From positions 1-64,000 of the forward strand of contig CALBDS010000056.1 of NCBI GenBank assembly GCA_937927415.1: a stretch of DNA of 64,000 nucleotides, given 5' to 3'. Each line of letters starts with the position of its first letter. The stretch's first letter is position 1. Position numbers and translations under genes: made by a program. Under the pieces are notes generated by a model that worked only from the letters and a program-made list of their open reading frames with translations, made no database searches and had not been told where the DNA came from. Below are positions 8,778 to 17,185 of this stretch, one piece after another. Source of the stretch: an uncultured Rhodospirillaceae bacterium (lineage in GTDB: Bacteria > Pseudomonadota > Alphaproteobacteria > Azospirillales > Azospirillaceae).

Positions 8778-9237
8778 GCGGATGCGCCGTCTGTGGCACC
8801 GGGGGAAATTCCATTCGAGCGCGCTGGTGCTGCTGGTGCCGCTGCCCTTCGTGCCCGGCCAGTTCGGCGGCAACACGGTGTTCGACCCGCCGGAGATCGA
8901 GCGGACGCTGACCGCCGGCCCCTACACCGTGCGCGTGGTCACCGGCGACCGCGGGCCGCACCAGGAACCCACCGGCGACCGGATGAAGGACTACGCCGTG
9001 CATGTGACCGCCGGCGATGCGGACACCATCCGGGCAATCTTCCTGCGCGTGGGCAAGCCGCGCAGCATCCGCACCCTGGGCGCGCTGGCCGAGGGCAACC
9101 CCTATGAACGGGAGGCGGAGGTGGTCATTCCCCCCACCCTTTCCGGTGCGGAGGAACTGTGGTTGACGGTTGAGAGTTGGGACGGGCGGTTTCATCAGGC
9201 CGCCCTGCCCCTGGATCAGCTTTTGGGAGGCCGCTGA
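8770..9237 (+). CDS. Hypothetical membrane-anchored protein in the iron operon
   Basis: A 155-residue protein with one hydrophobic segment at about residues 16-32 (SALVLLVPLPFVPG) after a basic N-terminus. The rest is soluble and, from its beta-rich composition (YTVRVVTG, YAVHVTAG, EAEVVIPPT, LWLTVESWDG), is probably a periplasmic Ig-like or beta-sandwich domain. I do not recognise a named family. It overlaps the PepSY gene by eight bases and directly abuts the next gene, so it almost certainly belongs to the receptor operon and may help handle the imported iron complex or another metal. Confidence 0.7.
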   Translation: MGERMRRLWHRGKFHSSALVLLVPLPFVPGQFGGNTVFDPPEIERTLTAGPYTVRVVTGDRGPHQEPTGDRMKDYAVHVTAGDADTIRAIFLRVGKPRSIRTLGALAEGNPYEREAEVVIPPTLSGAEELWLTVESWDGRFHQAALPLDQLLGGR

Positions 9238-9561
9238 ATGCTGCGACGCCTGTTTTCAGGGACCGCGGTGCTGCTCGTCACCGCCATCATGGCCCCCACC
9301 ACGGCCCTGGCCCATCACCCGGTCTGCCGCTGCCGGATGGAGAATGCCGTCACGGTGGTGTGCACCGGCGGTTTTTCCGACGGATCGGGGGCGCCGGGGG
9401 TGGTCATCGACGTCATCGCCGATGACGGGGCGGTGCTGGTCCCCGGACGGCTGGGGGCCGATTCCACCGTCCGTTTCCGGCGGCCCGACCAGCCGTTTTA
9501 TGTCCTGCTCGACGCCGGGCCGGGCCATACGGTGGAAATCGACCACACGGCCATCCGGTAA
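9238..9561 (+). CDS. Hypothetical small exported protein with a His/Cys cluster
   Basis: A 107-residue protein that starts at the base after the preceding stop codon. A signal peptide is clear (basic start, hydrophobic stretch to about residue 22, cleavage near ALAHH). The mature N-terminus has two His and a CRC pair (HHPVCRCRM), with another Cys at about residue 42, which looks like a metal site. The rest is a small beta-rich domain. It is the last gene of the receptor operon and ends exactly where the convergent second bfr gene ends. Function unknown; a periplasmic metal-binding role is inferred from residues and context. Confidence 0.7.
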   Translation: MLRRLFSGTAVLLVTAIMAPTTALAHHPVCRCRMENAVTVVCTGGFSDGSGAPGVVIDVIADDGAVLVPGRLGADSTVRFRRPDQPFYVLLDAGPGHTVEIDHTAIR

Positions 9562-10038
9562 TCAGCTTCCACCGTTGATCTGTTCCTGCTGATAGGCGGT
9601 GACGCCGATCCGCTGGATCAGGTCGAGCTGGGTTTCCAGCCAGTCGATGTGTTCTTCGGTGTCTTCCAGGATGGCTTCGAAGATCTCGCGGCTGACGTAA
9701 TCCTTGGCCGATTCGCAATCGGCAATCGCCACCTGCAGACAGCCGCGGTTGTGGCTTTCCACCCCGAGATCGGCGTTGAACATCTCCACGATGTCTTCGC
9801 CGATCTTCAGCTTGTGGAGATCCTGCAGGTTGGGCAGACCTTCCAGAAACAGGATGCGCTCGATCATCTTGTCGGCGTGCTTCATCTCGCCGATGGATTC
9901 CTCATAGACCTTTTTGGCGACCCGCGTCAGGCCCCAGTTCTTCAGCATGCGGGCATGCAGGAAATACTGGTTCACCGCCGTCAGCTCGTTGGTGAGGATG
10001 GTGTTGAGGTGCCGGATGATGCTCGGATCGCCCTTCAT
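9562..10038 (-). CDS. bfr: Bacterioferritin, copy 2
   Basis: A 158-residue Bfr close in sequence to the copy at 1562: residues 60-82 (from ERILFLEG to LKIGED) are the same and nearly all of the first 60 match or are conservative. E18, Y25, E51, M52, H54, E94 and H130 are present and, as in copy 1, residue 127 is Thr instead of the ferroxidase Glu. The two copies differ most between residues 83 and 120, which suggests they may form distinct or mixed shells. ATG 10038 is correct: an open frame extends much further upstream, but it reads into treY. No Fur-like box was seen in the 71 bases before it, unlike copy 1; it follows treY on the same strand. Confidence 0.95.
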   Translation of the reverse strand: MKGDPSIIRHLNTILTNELTAVNQYFLHARMLKNWGLTRVAKKVYEESIGEMKHADKMIERILFLEGLPNLQDLHKLKIGEDIVEMFNADLGVESHNRGCLQVAIADCESAKDYVSREIFEAILEDTEEHIDWLETQLDLIQRIGVTAYQQEQINGGS

Positions 10039-10109
10039 CGAAGGATGCCCTTTCCCTTCTTGCCGCGGAACGGCCGCGAACCGTCGGACAGAAATGCGTG
10101 CTGGACCAA

Positions 10110-12980
10110 TCAGATAAACCGCCGATGCAAAAGAGCAACCGGAAAACGGTCCAGGGCCTCCGCAACAGGCAGCCGTCCATCGTCGTCGGGCGTCCGTTCG
10201 GCGCCGGTCAGAGGGTCGGTCCAGTTCCCCGCCGGGGCGGGAAGCACCAGGGCGGTGTCGCCCCATGTGTCCGGCGGCGGCAGCGGCCGGGTGGCCCCGG
10301 CCATCCGGCCCAGCACCAGCCGCGGCACCACCACCACCAGCGAGGCCGCCGGGCTGCGGCGTTCGAAGGCGACGATGTGGGCGGCCCCCTCCCCCGTCAC
10401 CTCCACCGGGCGGTAATCGCCGGCGGCGAACAGGGTGGGATCGGCCGTGCGCAGGGCCAGGGTGGCGGCGATCACCCGCTGCTTGATCCGGCCGTCGGTC
10501 CAGTGCTCCAACAGGGTATCCGGGGGCGCGTTGCCCGCCAGGGCGGCGGCGCGGGCGGTGTAGTCCACCGGGCGGCGGTTGTCGGGATCGACGAGGCTGA
10601 AATCCCACCATTCCGTGCCCTGGTAGAGGTCGGGCACCCCCGGCACCGTCAGTTTCAGCAGGGTCTGGGCCAGACCGTTCACCGCCGCCGCCGGGCCGAT
10701 TTCCGCCACCAGTGCCGCCACATCGGCGAGGAAGGGGGCCGAGCGGGCGGGATCGAGCACGGTGCGCACGAAATGCTCCACCCCCGCCTCATAGGTGGGG
10801 TTGGGGGTGGTCCAGGATGTCCGCACCTTCGCCTCCCGCACCGCCTTCAGCATATAGGCGGCCAGACGGTCGGCAAACGCCCCCAGGCCCGCACCGTCAT
10901 CGGGGGACAGGTCCGGCGGCCAGGCACCCACCAGGGTCTGATAGAAGATGTATTCGTCGTTGCGGCTGGGCGCGCGGGTCCCGTCCCCCGTCCCCTGCCT
11001 GCGCTTCATCCGGTTGAGCCGGGTCCAGCGCCGGACGCGGGCGTGCCAGCCCTCGGCCATTTCCGACAGGACGGCGATGCGCAGCCGGGTGTCCTCGCCG
11101 CGCTTGTGGTCGTGGGTGGCGGTGGCCAACAGGCCGAAGGGGAAACGCGCCAGCCGGTCCTGGTTGACATGGTGAAAGGCCGCGGCACTGGTCCCGAACC
11201 GCCCCGGCTCGCCCCCCACCTCGTTCAGGCACAGAAGACGGGCGTAGCGGTAGAACACCGTGTCCTCCAGCGCCTTGGCCATCACCGGGCCGGTGAACTG
11301 CTGGAAGGACATCGCCACCTGGACCACATCCTCCGCACGGTAGGCGGGGCGTTGGGCCAGATCGGTGGTCAGCGCCGCATGGATGAAGTCGAGCAGGGAG
11401 GAATCGGCCGCCCCCGCCAGCCGCCGCGCCCGCCCCACCGCCCAATCCAGATATTTGCGGTCGGTGTCGGTCACCTGCTCGCCCGTCACATAGGTCCGGT
11501 AGACCGGCAGACAGGCGGCCACGTCCACCAGCGCCCGCCGCATCCCGGTCAAGGTGAAGTCGCGGGTGCACCAGCTTTGCTGAGCCAGCCGGTGCAGCCG
11601 GGCCGCCAGCATGTGCAGTTCGCTGGACAGGGAGGTCAGCATGGTCCGGCGCTTGGTGTCGAGGACCAGCCGCTCCAGATCCACGCTGCGCCCGATGATT
11701 GCGTGATAGGCGGCGGTCATCGCCTCTTCCGCCGCCGGATCGACGAACAGGCCGCAGACCAGAGTCATGAACTCGTAGCCGGTGGTCCCCGACACCGCCC
11801 AGCCGTCGCGTAAGGATTCGTGATGGGCCAGGATCTTTTCCACCAGCACATAGAACGGGTGGGGCAGCCGCAGCCCCGGTGCGTCATGGGACGACGGCGG
11901 CGTCTGCACCGTCAGATAGGCGGCGCGGTCCTGCAGCTTCTGGCAATAACCGGCGGGGTCGAACAGCCCGTCGATGTGGTCCAGCCGCAGCCCCTGCAGC
12001 GTGCCCTCCCCGATCAGGCGGAAAACGAGCTGGTGGGCCAGTTCGAACGCCTCCGGCCGGTCGATGCGCAGACCGGCCAGATCGTTGATGTCGAAAAAGC
12101 GGCGGTAGTTGATCTCATCCGCCGCCACCCGCCAGAAGGCGACGCGGTAATGCTGATCCTCCAGCAACTGGTGCAGGGTGGTGAAGCTGTCGGAGTCCCC
12201 CGGCGTGCCGTTCAGCGCCGCCAGCATATCCCCGATGGCCTGATCCAGCGGCGGGCTGGCGGCGACGGTGGCGGCAAGCTGACGGCGCAGTTCATCGGCC
12301 TGCCGGTGGGCGGACGCCTGACGCTGCACCGATCTGGCCCCGTTGCCCAGCCCGGCAAAACCGGCGATCAGGGCGTCCAGGGCCATGCCCGGATCATCCC
12401 CCGCCCGGTCGCGCGCCTGTTTCAGCAGGCGGGCGTAATGGCGCACGGCGATGGGGAAGCGGTGGTTGTGGTACCACACGGCAAAGGCGCCGCGGTCGGT
12501 GTCGAAACGCGCCTGCAGCTCGCCCCGCTCCAGCACAGCACCATAATGGTCGCCCAGAAAGGGCAACAGCACCTTGCCGTGCAGGGCCGGTTCCAGCGGT
12601 TCCCAGTCAATGTCAAAGAAGGGGGCGAAAGGGGACGCCGGCCCCCATTCCAACACATCGAGCCACCACGGGTTGTCATTGCCCCCCACCCCCATGTGGT
12701 TGGGCACGAAATCGAGGATCAGGCCGATCCCCCGCTCCTGCAACGCCGCCGCCATGCGGTTCAGGGCGGCCGTGTCGCCGATTTCCGGATTGATCAGGGC
12801 GTGATCGGTGATGTCGTAACCGTGCGACGACCCCGCCCGCGCCTTGAGAAAGGGGGAGGCGTAGACGTGGCTGATCCCCAGCGCCTCCAGATACGGGGCC
12901 AGCGCCGCCGCCTGATCGAAGGTGAAACCGGCACCGAACTGCAGGCGGTAGGTGGCCCGCGGAACCGTGGGGGCGGTCAT
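10110..12980 (-). CDS. treY: Malto-oligosyltrehalose synthase
   Basis: A 956-residue GH13 enzyme, near the long end for TreY. It converts the reducing-end alpha-1,4 glucose of malto-oligosaccharides into an alpha,alpha-1,1 trehalose unit. It starts TAPTVPRATYRLQF, the standard opening, with LYASPF-type and HGYD motifs (YASPFLKARAGSSHGYD split here) near residues 40-58, LDFVPNHMG near 85-95 and the nucleophile region LRLDHIDGL near 335. Its ATG overlaps the malQ stop by four bases. With TreZ at 15214 it forms the TreYZ route from glycogen-type glucans to trehalose, an osmolyte and desiccation protectant. Confidence 0.93.
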   Translation of the reverse strand: MTAPTVPRATYRLQFGAGFTFDQAAALAPYLEALGISHVYASPFLKARAGSSHGYDITDHALINPEIGDTAALNRMAAALQERGIGLILDFVPNHMGVGGNDNPWWLDVLEWGPASPFAPFFDIDWEPLEPALHGKVLLPFLGDHYGAVLERGELQARFDTDRGAFAVWYHNHRFPIAVRHYARLLKQARDRAGDDPGMALDALIAGFAGLGNGARSVQRQASAHRQADELRRQLAATVAASPPLDQAIGDMLAALNGTPGDSDSFTTLHQLLEDQHYRVAFWRVAADEINYRRFFDINDLAGLRIDRPEAFELAHQLVFRLIGEGTLQGLRLDHIDGLFDPAGYCQKLQDRAAYLTVQTPPSSHDAPGLRLPHPFYVLVEKILAHHESLRDGWAVSGTTGYEFMTLVCGLFVDPAAEEAMTAAYHAIIGRSVDLERLVLDTKRRTMLTSLSSELHMLAARLHRLAQQSWCTRDFTLTGMRRALVDVAACLPVYRTYVTGEQVTDTDRKYLDWAVGRARRLAGAADSSLLDFIHAALTTDLAQRPAYRAEDVVQVAMSFQQFTGPVMAKALEDTVFYRYARLLCLNEVGGEPGRFGTSAAAFHHVNQDRLARFPFGLLATATHDHKRGEDTRLRIAVLSEMAEGWHARVRRWTRLNRMKRRQGTGDGTRAPSRNDEYIFYQTLVGAWPPDLSPDDGAGLGAFADRLAAYMLKAVREAKVRTSWTTPNPTYEAGVEHFVRTVLDPARSAPFLADVAALVAEIGPAAAVNGLAQTLLKLTVPGVPDLYQGTEWWDFSLVDPDNRRPVDYTARAAALAGNAPPDTLLEHWTDGRIKQRVIAATLALRTADPTLFAAGDYRPVEVTGEGAAHIVAFERRSPAASLVVVVPRLVLGRMAGATRPLPPPDTWGDTALVLPAPAGNWTDPLTGAERTPDDDGRLPVAEALDRFPVALLHRRFI

Positions 12981-15172
12981 CCGCCCCCCTCCTCCCGCCC
13001 CCGCCGGACGGCGGCGGCCATGGCCTGCAGGCCGTCGTCACCGGCCAGATCCTCCACCGCCACGGCCAAGCGGCGGCGCCAGTTGGGATGCTGGTCGGTG
13101 GTCCCCGGCAGGTTGGGCTGTTCGACCTCGCCCAACGCATCCTCGATCTGCATCATCACGATCCGTCCCGTTGTTCTGCCGAGGTAACGGTGGACGGCCT
13201 CCGACAGTTCCCGGGAAAACGGCTGGGCGCCGTCATCGCTGACGTAACGGGCGGGTTTCAGCCCCTGCGCCCCCAGCGCCAGCAGCAGCCGCCAGCGGTC
13301 CACCCCGCGATCCCAGGCGTCCTTGTCCGCCGCCGCGGCGTCGGGATAGAGGTCCAGCGCCCGCCGCACCTCCAGATCATGGCCGGTCCAGAACCCCCGG
13401 AAGGTGGGCAGGTCGTGGGTGGACACCACCGCCATGGAATCCACCGGATAATCCCCCGGCGCCACATAGCCGCCGTCGGCGGTACGCTCGAAATAGACCA
13501 CGCGGTAGCTGAGCACCCCTGCCGCCGCCATGGCCGGGCGGAACCCTTCGGGAACCGTCCCCAGATCCTCGCCGATGACGATGCAGCCCTGACGGCGGGA
13601 TTCCAGGGCGATGATCCGCACCATGTCCTGGAACGGGTAGCGGACATAGGCCCCCTCCGCCCCGTCCGTGTCGGGAATCCAGAACAGATGCTTCAGCGCC
13701 ATCACATGGTCGATGCGCAGGGCGCCGGCATGGCGCATGTTGGCCCGCACCATGGCGGCGAAGGGGGCGTAGGCCGCATCGCGCAGCCCCACGGGCGAGA
13801 AGGGGGCAAGGCCCCAGTTCTGCCCCTTCATGTTGAACTGGTCGGGGGGCGCGCCGACGCTGGCCCCGCGGACCAGCACACCGGGCTGCGCCCACGCCGC
13901 CGCCCCGCCGGGGGATCCGGCGACGGCAAGGTCGCGGTAGAACCCCACCGTCACCCCCGCGTCCCTGGCCCGCGCGGCGGCGGCCCCCAACTGCCGGTCC
14001 GCCTCCCACTGCAGATAGGTGAAGAACTCCACCCGTTCAGCGTGTTCGGCGGCAAAGGCCGCCACCTCCGGGCTGTCGGGACGGCGGTAGGGTTCGGGCC
14101 AGGCCTGCCACGCCCACAGGGCCTGATCCTGGCGGAAGAAATGCTCGTGCAGGGTGTCGAACAGGGCGTGGCGGAACAGGGCGTCGCCCATCGCCGCCTG
14201 GAAGGCGCGGAATTCCCGCCCGCGCGCGCTGCCGTCCACCGCCAGATGGCGGGCGCGGAAGCTGCGGTGCAGGGCCTCCAGCACCGGCATCTTGAGGGCC
14301 GACACCGCCGGATAATCCACCAGTTCCGCCGCCCGCGCCGCCGCCAGCCGCTCCTGAAAGGCGGGATCGGCGATCATGGCCTGGGCGTCCGGCGATTCGG
14401 CCAGATCGGGCACCGCCTCCGCATCGATGTAGAGCACGTTGAGGAAACTGCGGGACGACGGGGAATAGGGGCCGAAATGGTGGGGATCGGCGGGGAACAG
14501 CGCGTGCAGCGGGTTCAGCCCCACCAGCCCGGCGCCCAGCCGCCCCATGGTTTCCCCAAAGCGGGCCAGATCGTCGAAATCCCCGATCCCCCAATCGCTG
14601 TGCCCGCGAAGCCCGTACAGCTGAAGCGCCACGCCCCAGGTGCGGCCACCCGGCACCACCTCCTCCGGCATCAGACAGCGGCGGGGGCTGAGAATCAGCA
14701 CCATGTCGGCCCCCACCCCACCGGGGGACAGGGTGACCTCCAGCCGGTGATAGCCCAAGGGCGGCACCTGCGGCAGGGTCAGACCGCGGCGGACGTACGC
14801 CGTCCCCTCATACGTCCCGTTTTCAAGAACCGGGAGGGAGGCCAGGGGCACGGTTTCGCAACGATGCGCCCCCCCCTCTTCCGTCAGGGTCCAGGTCAGC
14901 GACGCCCCTTCGCCATCCACCGGGGTGCTGATCGGGATCACCGCCGGCTCATCCTCCACCAGCACCAGAACCGGCGGCAGCATCCGCCGCCACGCGCGGC
15001 CCTCCAGCGCCGTCAGGCTGGCCACCGCCGCGTCCTCGGTGCCGGCGTCCAGGCCCATGGCCGCCAGGAGCGCCCGCATCGTCTCCGGCGAGGTGTCGCG
15101 GCGGTTCCCCCAGATGTCGTGATAGAAGGGTTCGATCCCCGCAACCTCGGCCAGCCGCGCAAGAGCACTCAT
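12977..15172 (-). CDS. malQ: 4-alpha-glucanotransferase (amylomaltase, GH77)
   Basis: A 731-residue GH77 enzyme that transfers alpha-1,4-glucan segments between chains. Visible signatures are GDFDDLARFGE and YSPSSRSFLNVLYID in the first half, the nucleophile region ALRIDHVMALKHLFWIP, the acid/base region IVIGEDLGTVP and the third carboxylate in STHDLPTFRGFW. About 165 N-terminal residues precede the catalytic domain, as in the long MalQ type. ATG 15172 follows GGGGAG; the preceding TTG is in frame but not needed. It lies between treZ and treY and probably reshapes short maltodextrins for TreY. Confidence 0.92.
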   Translation of the reverse strand: MSALARLAEVAGIEPFYHDIWGNRRDTSPETMRALLAAMGLDAGTEDAAVASLTALEGRAWRRMLPPVLVLVEDEPAVIPISTPVDGEGASLTWTLTEEGGAHRCETVPLASLPVLENGTYEGTAYVRRGLTLPQVPPLGYHRLEVTLSPGGVGADMVLILSPRRCLMPEEVVPGGRTWGVALQLYGLRGHSDWGIGDFDDLARFGETMGRLGAGLVGLNPLHALFPADPHHFGPYSPSSRSFLNVLYIDAEAVPDLAESPDAQAMIADPAFQERLAAARAAELVDYPAVSALKMPVLEALHRSFRARHLAVDGSARGREFRAFQAAMGDALFRHALFDTLHEHFFRQDQALWAWQAWPEPYRRPDSPEVAAFAAEHAERVEFFTYLQWEADRQLGAAAARARDAGVTVGFYRDLAVAGSPGGAAAWAQPGVLVRGASVGAPPDQFNMKGQNWGLAPFSPVGLRDAAYAPFAAMVRANMRHAGALRIDHVMALKHLFWIPDTDGAEGAYVRYPFQDMVRIIALESRRQGCIVIGEDLGTVPEGFRPAMAAAGVLSYRVVYFERTADGGYVAPGDYPVDSMAVVSTHDLPTFRGFWTGHDLEVRRALDLYPDAAAADKDAWDRGVDRWRLLLALGAQGLKPARYVSDDGAQPFSRELSEAVHRYLGRTTGRIVMMQIEDALGEVEQPNLPGTTDQHPNWRRRLAVAVEDLAGDDGLQAMAAAVRRGREEGGG

Positions 15173-15213
15173 CAACCACTCCCCTGTTCCCGGTTATGGA
15201 CGCCTGGGTGATA

Positions 15214-17028
15214 TTAGGACTGTAGGAACCACAGGGCTGTCCAGCCGGAAAGCCGGTCCGCGGCCCCATCCCCCACCAGCGGTTCCCCCTTGGGGCGTTC
15301 CGGCACCGCGACCGGCGCATCCCCCAGATTGGCCAGCAGCGTCAGCCGCCCACCCCCGGACAGGCTCCAGGCCAGGGCAAAGCCGGTGCCCTCCCGCCAC
15401 AGAACCGTGCCGCTGCCGATGCCGGGCAGCCGCGGGGTGATCCATTCCGCCCGCAGGCGCAGCAGGCGGCGGACCAGCGCCAGCCGGGCGGCGTGGGGTT
15501 CCTGCGTCACCATGCCCCAGTCCAGGCACGAGCGCCGGAAGGTGTCCGGGGCGTTGGGGTCGGGGATGCGCGCCCGCGCCTCGGGGTCGGCGAAGGCGGG
15601 GAAGGCGGCGAATTCCCGCCGCCGCCCCTCGCGCACCGCGTCGGCCAGATCGCCGGTGAAATCGGTGAAGAAGGCGAAGGGGCGGGTTTCCCCCCATTCC
15701 TCCCCCATGAACAGCAGCGGGACCGACGGGGCCAGCAGGGTGACGGTCAGCAGTGCTTCCACCCGTTCCGGCGGCGCCAGGGCGGTCAGCCGTTCCCCAA
15801 GGGCACGGTTGCCGATCTGGTCGTGGTTCTGGAGAAAATGCACGAAGGCCAGCGGCGGCAGGTGCCCCGACGGTTCCCCCCGCGCCTCGCCGCCACGGAA
15901 GGGGGACAGATCGCCCTGATAGATGAAGCCCTCGGTCAATGCCCGGCACAAGCCGCCGATGGGATCGGCGGCATAGTCGGCGTAATACCCCCCGCTTTCG
16001 CCCGTGGCGATGACGTGGGCGGCGTGGTGGTAGTCGTCGTTCCACTGGGCGGTGTGGAAGCGCGGCCCCGACCCGCCGCGTTCGAGAAAGCGGGGCCGGT
16101 TGTCGTCGTTTTCCAGCACCAGATGCACATGGCGGTCCCGCCCCACGCCGTCGCGGACCCGGCGGGCCAGTTCCTCCAGGATATGGGGGGATGAGTCGTC
16201 ATGGATGGCGTGCACCGCATCCAGCCGCAGCCCGTCGAAGCGGTATTCCTCCAGCCAATAAAGGGCGTTGTGGATCATGAACTCCCGCACCGGAAGGGAG
16301 CCGGCGCCGTCGAAGTTGACCGCCCCGCCCCATGGTGTCCGGTGCCGGTCGGTGAAGAAGCCGCCGGCGTAGGCGCTGAGGTAATTCCCCTCCGGCCCGA
16401 AATGGTTGTAGACCACATCGAGAAACACCATCAGCCCCCGCCCGTGGGCCGCGTCGATCAGCGCCTTCAGATCGTCGGGCGTGCCATAGGCCGATTCGGG
16501 GGCGAAAAGCTGCACCCCGTCATAGCCCCAGTTGCGCCCGCCGGGGCATTCGGCCAGCGGCATCAGTTCCACCGCCGTGATTCCGGTGTCCACCAGATGA
16601 TCCAGCCGGCCGATGGCGGCGCGGTAGGTGCCCTGGGGCGTGAACGTGCCGATGTGGAGTTCGTACAGCACCGTCTCGTGCCACGGCCGCCCACGCCAGT
16701 CCGCCATGGTCCAGCGATAGGTGCGGGGGTCCACCACCCGGCTGGCCCCATGCACCCCGTCCGGCTGCCAGCGGGATGCCGGGTCGGGCACCGCCCGCCC
16801 GTCGGGCAGGCGGAAACAGTACCCGGTGCCCGGCCCGGCCCGGTCCGTGGTCACGGAAAACCACCCGCCCTCCTCCGCCGTCATGGGAAGCCGGGGGCCG
16901 CCGGCGATATCCACCGACACCGCTGCTGCGTCCGGCGCCCACAGGCGGAAGCGCACGGCGCCGTCGGCCCGGACCTGCGCCCCAAAGGGCATGGCGTGGG
17001 CAAAACGGGCGGGAAGCGTCTGGGTCAT
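15214..17028 (-). CDS. treZ: Malto-oligosyltrehalose trehalohydrolase
   Basis: A 604-residue GH13 enzyme that releases free trehalose from the maltooligosyltrehalose made by TreY. An N-terminal beta-sandwich (about 1-95, with VRFRLWAPDA) precedes the barrel. Barrel motifs are DVVYNHFGPEGNYL, the nucleophile region FDGLRLDAVHAIHD, the general acid in HLVLENDDN and FLQNHDQIGNR. ATG 17028 is used because GGGGGA lies about 10 bases upstream and the protein then begins at a normal distance from the sandwich; the frame is open for 15 more codons. First gene of a treZ-malQ-treY unit; the gap to malQ is 41 bases. Confidence 0.93.
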   Translation of the reverse strand: MTQTLPARFAHAMPFGAQVRADGAVRFRLWAPDAAAVSVDIAGGPRLPMTAEEGGWFSVTTDRAGPGTGYCFRLPDGRAVPDPASRWQPDGVHGASRVVDPRTYRWTMADWRGRPWHETVLYELHIGTFTPQGTYRAAIGRLDHLVDTGITAVELMPLAECPGGRNWGYDGVQLFAPESAYGTPDDLKALIDAAHGRGLMVFLDVVYNHFGPEGNYLSAYAGGFFTDRHRTPWGGAVNFDGAGSLPVREFMIHNALYWLEEYRFDGLRLDAVHAIHDDSSPHILEELARRVRDGVGRDRHVHLVLENDDNRPRFLERGGSGPRFHTAQWNDDYHHAAHVIATGESGGYYADYAADPIGGLCRALTEGFIYQGDLSPFRGGEARGEPSGHLPPLAFVHFLQNHDQIGNRALGERLTALAPPERVEALLTVTLLAPSVPLLFMGEEWGETRPFAFFTDFTGDLADAVREGRRREFAAFPAFADPEARARIPDPNAPDTFRRSCLDWGMVTQEPHAARLALVRRLLRLRAEWITPRLPGIGSGTVLWREGTGFALAWSLSGGGRLTLLANLGDAPVAVPERPKGEPLVGDGAADRLSGWTALWFLQS

Positions 17029-17185
17029 CGCGGGCAATCCCCCGGTTGTGCGGCGTGTCCTTTGCGACAACACCGCACACCCCCGGTTTGCTCCCCGGCT
17101 ATCGACGGTTTGCCGGGGCGGGTCCGTTCGCGGGTCCGGTCAGAATGTTCTTGATTTGTTCGAATTGCAGGGCCATGCTCGGGCT

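Noticed and set aside
9562..10611. 349-codon frame that would give bacterioferritin a 190-residue N-terminal extension
   Set aside because: The extension overlaps treY and is Arg/Gly/Pro-rich. Bfr starts at the conserved MKGDP at 10038.
13088..15211. 707-codon plus-strand frame opposite malQ
   Set aside because: Antisense shadow of a well-supported GH77 gene; no recognisable family.
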